NCBI GenBank assembly: GCA_963724435.1
Contig: CAVRUN010000009.1
Location: 62,001 to 126,000 of the forward strand
From: AP-15 sp963724435
GTDB taxonomy: Bacteria > Pseudomonadota > Alphaproteobacteria > ATCC43930 > CGMCC-115725
Direction of reading: 5' to 3'
DNA: 64,000 nt
Made by a program: the position numbers and the translations under genes. Below are positions 60,902 to 64,000 of this stretch, piece after piece (positions within the stretch are counted from its first letter, which is position 1; each line of letters starts with the position of its first letter). The notes under the pieces are model-generated. The model had not been told where the DNA came from. It ran no database searches and saw nothing but the letters and a program-made list of their open reading frames with translations.

Positions 60902-61847
60902 CGCTGGAAGCCTCTTGCACGGCGGGGAGAGCGATGTCGTACGCGGTGGCCAGCGGCTCTTCGATTCTCACGCCGATTTTTGGACCGTGTTTGCCCCAAC
61001 CGCCACGAAACAGCGGCACCCCGTTGGCTTCGACCGTGATGTGTTCTGGCCGATCGATGTCCAAAATGCTGCCTGGAGATAATGCCAGTAAATCGCCCAC
61101 TGTGATCTGCAGCTTAGTGAGCTCCACACTTAATGTCATCGTCGCTTGTCCAATACGGAGTCTTAGCGTCTGTTGCCAATACGGATCGAGATCAACCGTC
61201 TCTTTCTCGCGGTCACTGACTAATCGATCGTGCAACGGCTCTAGCATGGCATAAGGGATGCCAATCGACAGCTTTCCGCCGCCGCCGGCGACCTGGACAT
61301 CGAAGATGTTGAAGATGATTTGATCATGCGGGTTCGCAATGGCAGCCAGCTGCGGATCCAATTCATGGCGCACGATGTGTGGTTCGAAACTCGCGATCGG
61401 TTGCCATGCGAGTACCAACTGCTCGACGACGGTGTGCACGACGCGGCAAGCAGCCTTGCGCTCGAACGGTGAAAAATCACGACCGTCGATAACGATTGGA
61501 AACCGCCCGTCGCCGCCAAAGCGGCTTTCGACAATCCAGCTAACCAGAGGAGCATCGACAACTACCAGGATCGTTCCGCGCAACGGCCTCAATTCGACGA
61601 TAGTCAGATGGCTCGGCCTAGCTAGCGTCTCGATAAGCTCGCCGTTCTTGATCAGTTGGATCGCCAAGGGAGGGACAACATCGACCCCTGGCCGCATTTG
61701 TTGGACAAGTGCGGTGCGAAGTTGCTGACAGAAACGCTGATTGATCATTTCGAGCTTTGGCATCCAGGCCCGTGACGGCCGGCTCTCATTGTAAAAAACA
61801 TAGCGGCGGATCGACCGCGCACCGCTGATTGGATCATGCATAGACAC
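60891..61847 (-). CDS. fliM: flagellar switch protein FliM
   Basis: A 318-residue FliM. The central domain is MPKLEMINQRFCQQLRTALV and GTILVVVDAPLVSWIVESRF with GGDGRFP, and the C-terminal SpoA domain is GQATMTLSVELTKLQITVGD then LLALSPGSILDIDRPEHITV. The short N-terminal CheY-binding motif seen in many FliM (L-S-Q-x-E-I-D-A) is not visible, so CheY contact may differ. GTG 61847 or ATG 61841 may start it; both are within the fliK end. Confidence 0.9.
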   Translation of the reverse strand: MSMHDPISGARSIRRYVFYNESRPSRAWMPKLEMINQRFCQQLRTALVQQMRPGVDVVPPLAIQLIKNGELIETLARPSHLTIVELRPLRGTILVVVDAPLVSWIVESRFGGDGRFPIVIDGRDFSPFERKAACRVVHTVVEQLVLAWQPIASFEPHIVRHELDPQLAAIANPHDQIIFNIFDVQVAGGGGKLSIGIPYAMLEPLHDRLVSDREKETVDLDPYWQQTLRLRIGQATMTLSVELTKLQITVGDLLALSPGSILDIDRPEHITVEANGVPLFRGGWGKHGPKIGVRIEEPLATAYDIALPAVQEASSDEG

Positions 61848-63537
61848 TTACGCCAGTACTGGATGAAGAGATCGGTGTCGTCGACGGCAACTCGAGAGGA
61901 GCGTTAGCGACCGCCTGTCGCGCGGGCGACGGCGCTGACAGCTGCTCGCGGGGGGCCCTCTGATTTGACGCGTCGTTCCCAATCCATGCCCCGGCGAGCG
62001 TGTAGCCGGCATTGCCGAGAGTACTGTGCAGCTGGCCGATGGCTTCGCTGATTGCCTGTTGCACTTGTGTTTGCGGCGTAGCAAACCACGCCGACACCTC
62101 GCGGCCGCTCACCGCGAGCCGGATCGTCAAATCGCCCAAACCGGAGGGGTGCAATCGCAAAACGACTTCGCGAGCGCCATTTTCGATTGATCCCATGACA
62201 TGACGGAAAAGCTGCTCGCTGAGCGCCGCCGGCGCTGCGTCTGGCGCCGGAGCGCCTGACGAATTATCCGCCGCTGCCCCGCCTGGGACGGCTTTCTCTA
62301 CCACTGGGCTCGGCATTACCGCGAACTGAATCGGAGCAGTGGGAGCAGTGTCGGCGTCCTCCCCTGACATTCCGGAGCGAAGAATCTGCGGGTCGATGAC
62401 AATGGTTCCGATTGGCGGGCTGCTGCCGAGTATTGCCGGTGATTGCTCTGCATTAGGGATGTCCCGCGATTTGTCTAAAACGGTCGGATGAGACGATCGC
62501 GGCCGCGATGCGTCCAAGGTCTGCGTTGCCGGCATTGCAGCGGGCGCCTCTTGGGCGCCACCGACCTCCCGCGCGGTATCGGCTCCCACAGATTGAGCCG
62601 GGACACTATTAGAGCGACCCACTCTCGCCCCGACCGGAAGGGGCTCGGTCTCTCTACCTAGCCCTGCTTCCTCTACCGGCTGCCCCGCACTATCCTGGCT
62701 ACGCACCGCTGGGGGTGAAAGCGAGGCTGTGCCGGCATCGAGAATCGGACTGGGCAAATTTGCTCCCAAGACCGCAAGTGCGGGATCCGGCGCCGCGCTG
62801 TCGTTCAACGTATTACGGCGGGATGACCGATCGGCCGCCGCGGACGAAGCCCCGGATGCGGTGGTTCTCTTTTCAGGCGGATTGGCGTCAAATAGTGGGA
62901 TCGCTTGTCCCGGCTGTTCCGTGGTGGGTTGCTCGAAATCCAAGATTGAATCATCGAAGTGTCGGCTGACCGGATCGCACGAACTGTGAGGTTTGCCATC
63001 GAGCGTGACCGGAGGGGGCGCGTATCGGCCAGGTGAGCGTCCAACCGGTCCTGAAGCGAGGGCCTTTAAGGTGCCATTCTGGCTGGCATCGGGCGCGTCG
63101 GATCCCTGCGGCCGGCCTCCTCCAGTGCTCGCCTCCTCAGTCGGATCGATTTGTGCAGGAGATTGCGGCAGTAGGAATGGTTGTATTGCGCCGACACCCG
63201 GCGGCGGTGGGGCGACCGCTTGAATGGCTATGGGTTCCCCTGCTGGCGTGTTTGGGGCAGTCGGCGATCGCTGGGGTACGAGATTCGCGTTTTCGCCCGG
63301 TGCACCGACCTCAGGCGCCAATACTGCGCTTCTGTCGTTCGGTGGAGCACTGGCGCGATGCCCCGATGATTGGCGGGAGCCTCCGTCGGCCGCCTCCGTC
63401 ACATCGCCGCTATTGCCCGCATCGTCGAGAGCCTCCACAAAACTCTTGGCCGGGACGGAGCGGCCTGCCGTAGAAATCCCGCCGGCATCTCGCGGTTCCG
63501 CCACGCGGTTGAGGGATGTGGCGCGCACCAAAGACAC
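61834..63537 (-). CDS. fliK: hook-length control protein FliK
   Basis: A 567-residue FliK. The first 430 residues are disordered and rich in Pro, Ala, Ser and Gly, as in the ruler part. The C-terminal Flg_hook domain has EQLFRHVMGSIENGAREVVL, RLHPSGLGDLTIRLAVSGRE, and QQAISEAIGQLHSTLGNAGY. FliK measures the hook and triggers the FlhB switch. Start GTG 63537 is preceded by GGGAGG at short distance. It lies between fliG and fliM rather than beside flgD. Confidence 0.88.
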   Translation of the reverse strand: MSLVRATSLNRVAEPRDAGGISTAGRSVPAKSFVEALDDAGNSGDVTEAADGGSRQSSGHRASAPPNDRSAVLAPEVGAPGENANLVPQRSPTAPNTPAGEPIAIQAVAPPPPGVGAIQPFLLPQSPAQIDPTEEASTGGGRPQGSDAPDASQNGTLKALASGPVGRSPGRYAPPPVTLDGKPHSSCDPVSRHFDDSILDFEQPTTEQPGQAIPLFDANPPEKRTTASGASSAAADRSSRRNTLNDSAAPDPALAVLGANLPSPILDAGTASLSPPAVRSQDSAGQPVEEAGLGRETEPLPVGARVGRSNSVPAQSVGADTAREVGGAQEAPAAMPATQTLDASRPRSSHPTVLDKSRDIPNAEQSPAILGSSPPIGTIVIDPQILRSGMSGEDADTAPTAPIQFAVMPSPVVEKAVPGGAAADNSSGAPAPDAAPAALSEQLFRHVMGSIENGAREVVLRLHPSGLGDLTIRLAVSGREVSAWFATPQTQVQQAISEAIGQLHSTLGNAGYTLAGAWIGNDASNQRAPREQLSAPSPARQAVANAPLELPSTTPISSSSTGVSVYA

Positions 63538-63548
63538 CCTCCCAACCC

Positions 63549-64000
63549 CTAGGCAACGATACTTTCTTGAGCGCGGATGATAATCTTTCCGTCAGCCTCC
63601 ATGGCCTGCGCTGTCGCCAGGATTTCTTTTCGCGCTTCGTTGATTTCAGCCTGACGCATGGGACCGCGCGCTTCGATCTCCTCGCGGAGCATTTGGGCCG
63701 CCCGTTGCGATAGGTTGCGCAATACCTTCTCTTGCAATCGGGCGGGAGATCCCTTTAAAGCCGAAACAAGCAATTTTTGATCGACCGCCCGCAGTAGAAC
63801 CTGCAAGCTTCGATCATCGATTTCCAATAGGTCTTCAAAGACAAACATTCGTTCGGCGAGCCGTGCCGCCAGTTCGGGATCCGTCGCTTCGATCACGCTC
63901 AACACACCTTCGGCTCGCCGGCCGCCAATCCGGTTGAGAATTTTGGCGGCCACGTCAACTCCGCCGACCGACACTCGCGCTTGCTGCGGTTCATCAGCTA
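63549..64000 (-). CDS. fliG: flagellar switch protein FliG, cut by window end
   Basis: The C-terminal 147 or so codons of FliG; the frame is open to base 64000, so the N-terminal part lies outside. ARVSVGGVDVAAKILNRIGG is the middle-domain start, FVFEDLLEIDDRSLQVLLRA the M/C linker helix with the EDL motif, and RNLSQRAAQMLREEIEARGP the torque helix that meets MotA. It ends with IIIRAQESIVA. In many species fliF and fliE come directly upstream. Confidence 0.93.
   Translation of the reverse strand, partial: ADEPQQARVSVGGVDVAAKILNRIGGRRAEGVLSVIEATDPELAARLAERMFVFEDLLEIDDRSLQVLLRAVDQKLLVSALKGSPARLQEKVLRNLSQRAAQMLREEIEARGPMRQAEINEARKEILATAQAMEADGKIIIRAQESIVA

Overview
The window reads as a high-GC chromosome segment from an alphaproteobacterium, probably Rhodospirillales or Acetobacterales. 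This placement is inferred from gene families and codon usage; no rRNA or other marker is present. No tRNA, rRNA, CRISPR array, phage or insertion sequence was recognised.

Positions 1 to about 31.6 kb hold small metabolic and transport units. These are a partial nitroreductase and a YdcF-like protein; an SDR plus LplT-like MFS unit divergent from a thioesterase plus phosphodiesterase pair; a Rieske oxygenase; an orphan ABC binding protein with an AT-richer core; and an alpha/beta hydrolase. They are followed by a complete peptide/opine-type ABC importer with two tandem paralogous binding proteins (8.4-15.6 kb), RidA, and phosphoenolpyruvate carboxylase. Next is a nitrogen-scavenging group (19.3-25.0 kb): an isochorismatase-fold amidohydrolase translationally coupled to an NCS2-like permease, an allophanate-hydrolase-type amidase, and a very clear biuret hydrolase (biuH). 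The section ends with a UPF0182 membrane protein, a secreted single-haem beta-propeller-like protein and a double-HTH regulator.

From 32.3 kb to the right edge lies a nearly complete flagellar locus. One minus-strand run goes from fliG (cut by the edge) through fliK, fliM, fliN, fliQ (copy 2), flhA, fliA, motA, motB, fliH, fliI, fliJ, fliL, fliO, fliP, fliQ (copy 1), fliR and flhB. A plus-strand flgA-flgN pair meets it head-on. A second minus-strand run goes from flgB through flgC-flgL, fliC, fliD and fliS to flgM. Together they encode the export gate and ATPase, C-ring, stator, rod, P and L rings, hook, junctions, filament, cap, chaperones, and the FliA/FlgM sigma-anti-sigma switch. fliE and fliF are not seen and may lie beyond the right edge.

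Three genes (an SDR at 22.5 kb, flgA and fliI) are each broken by one base in a short homopolymer. This looks more like consensus error than decay, because all neighbouring genes are intact. Other oddities are two different fliQ genes, a two-domain FlgJ ending in a 36-bp tandem repeat, and NPEH instead of NPTH at the FlhB cleavage loop.
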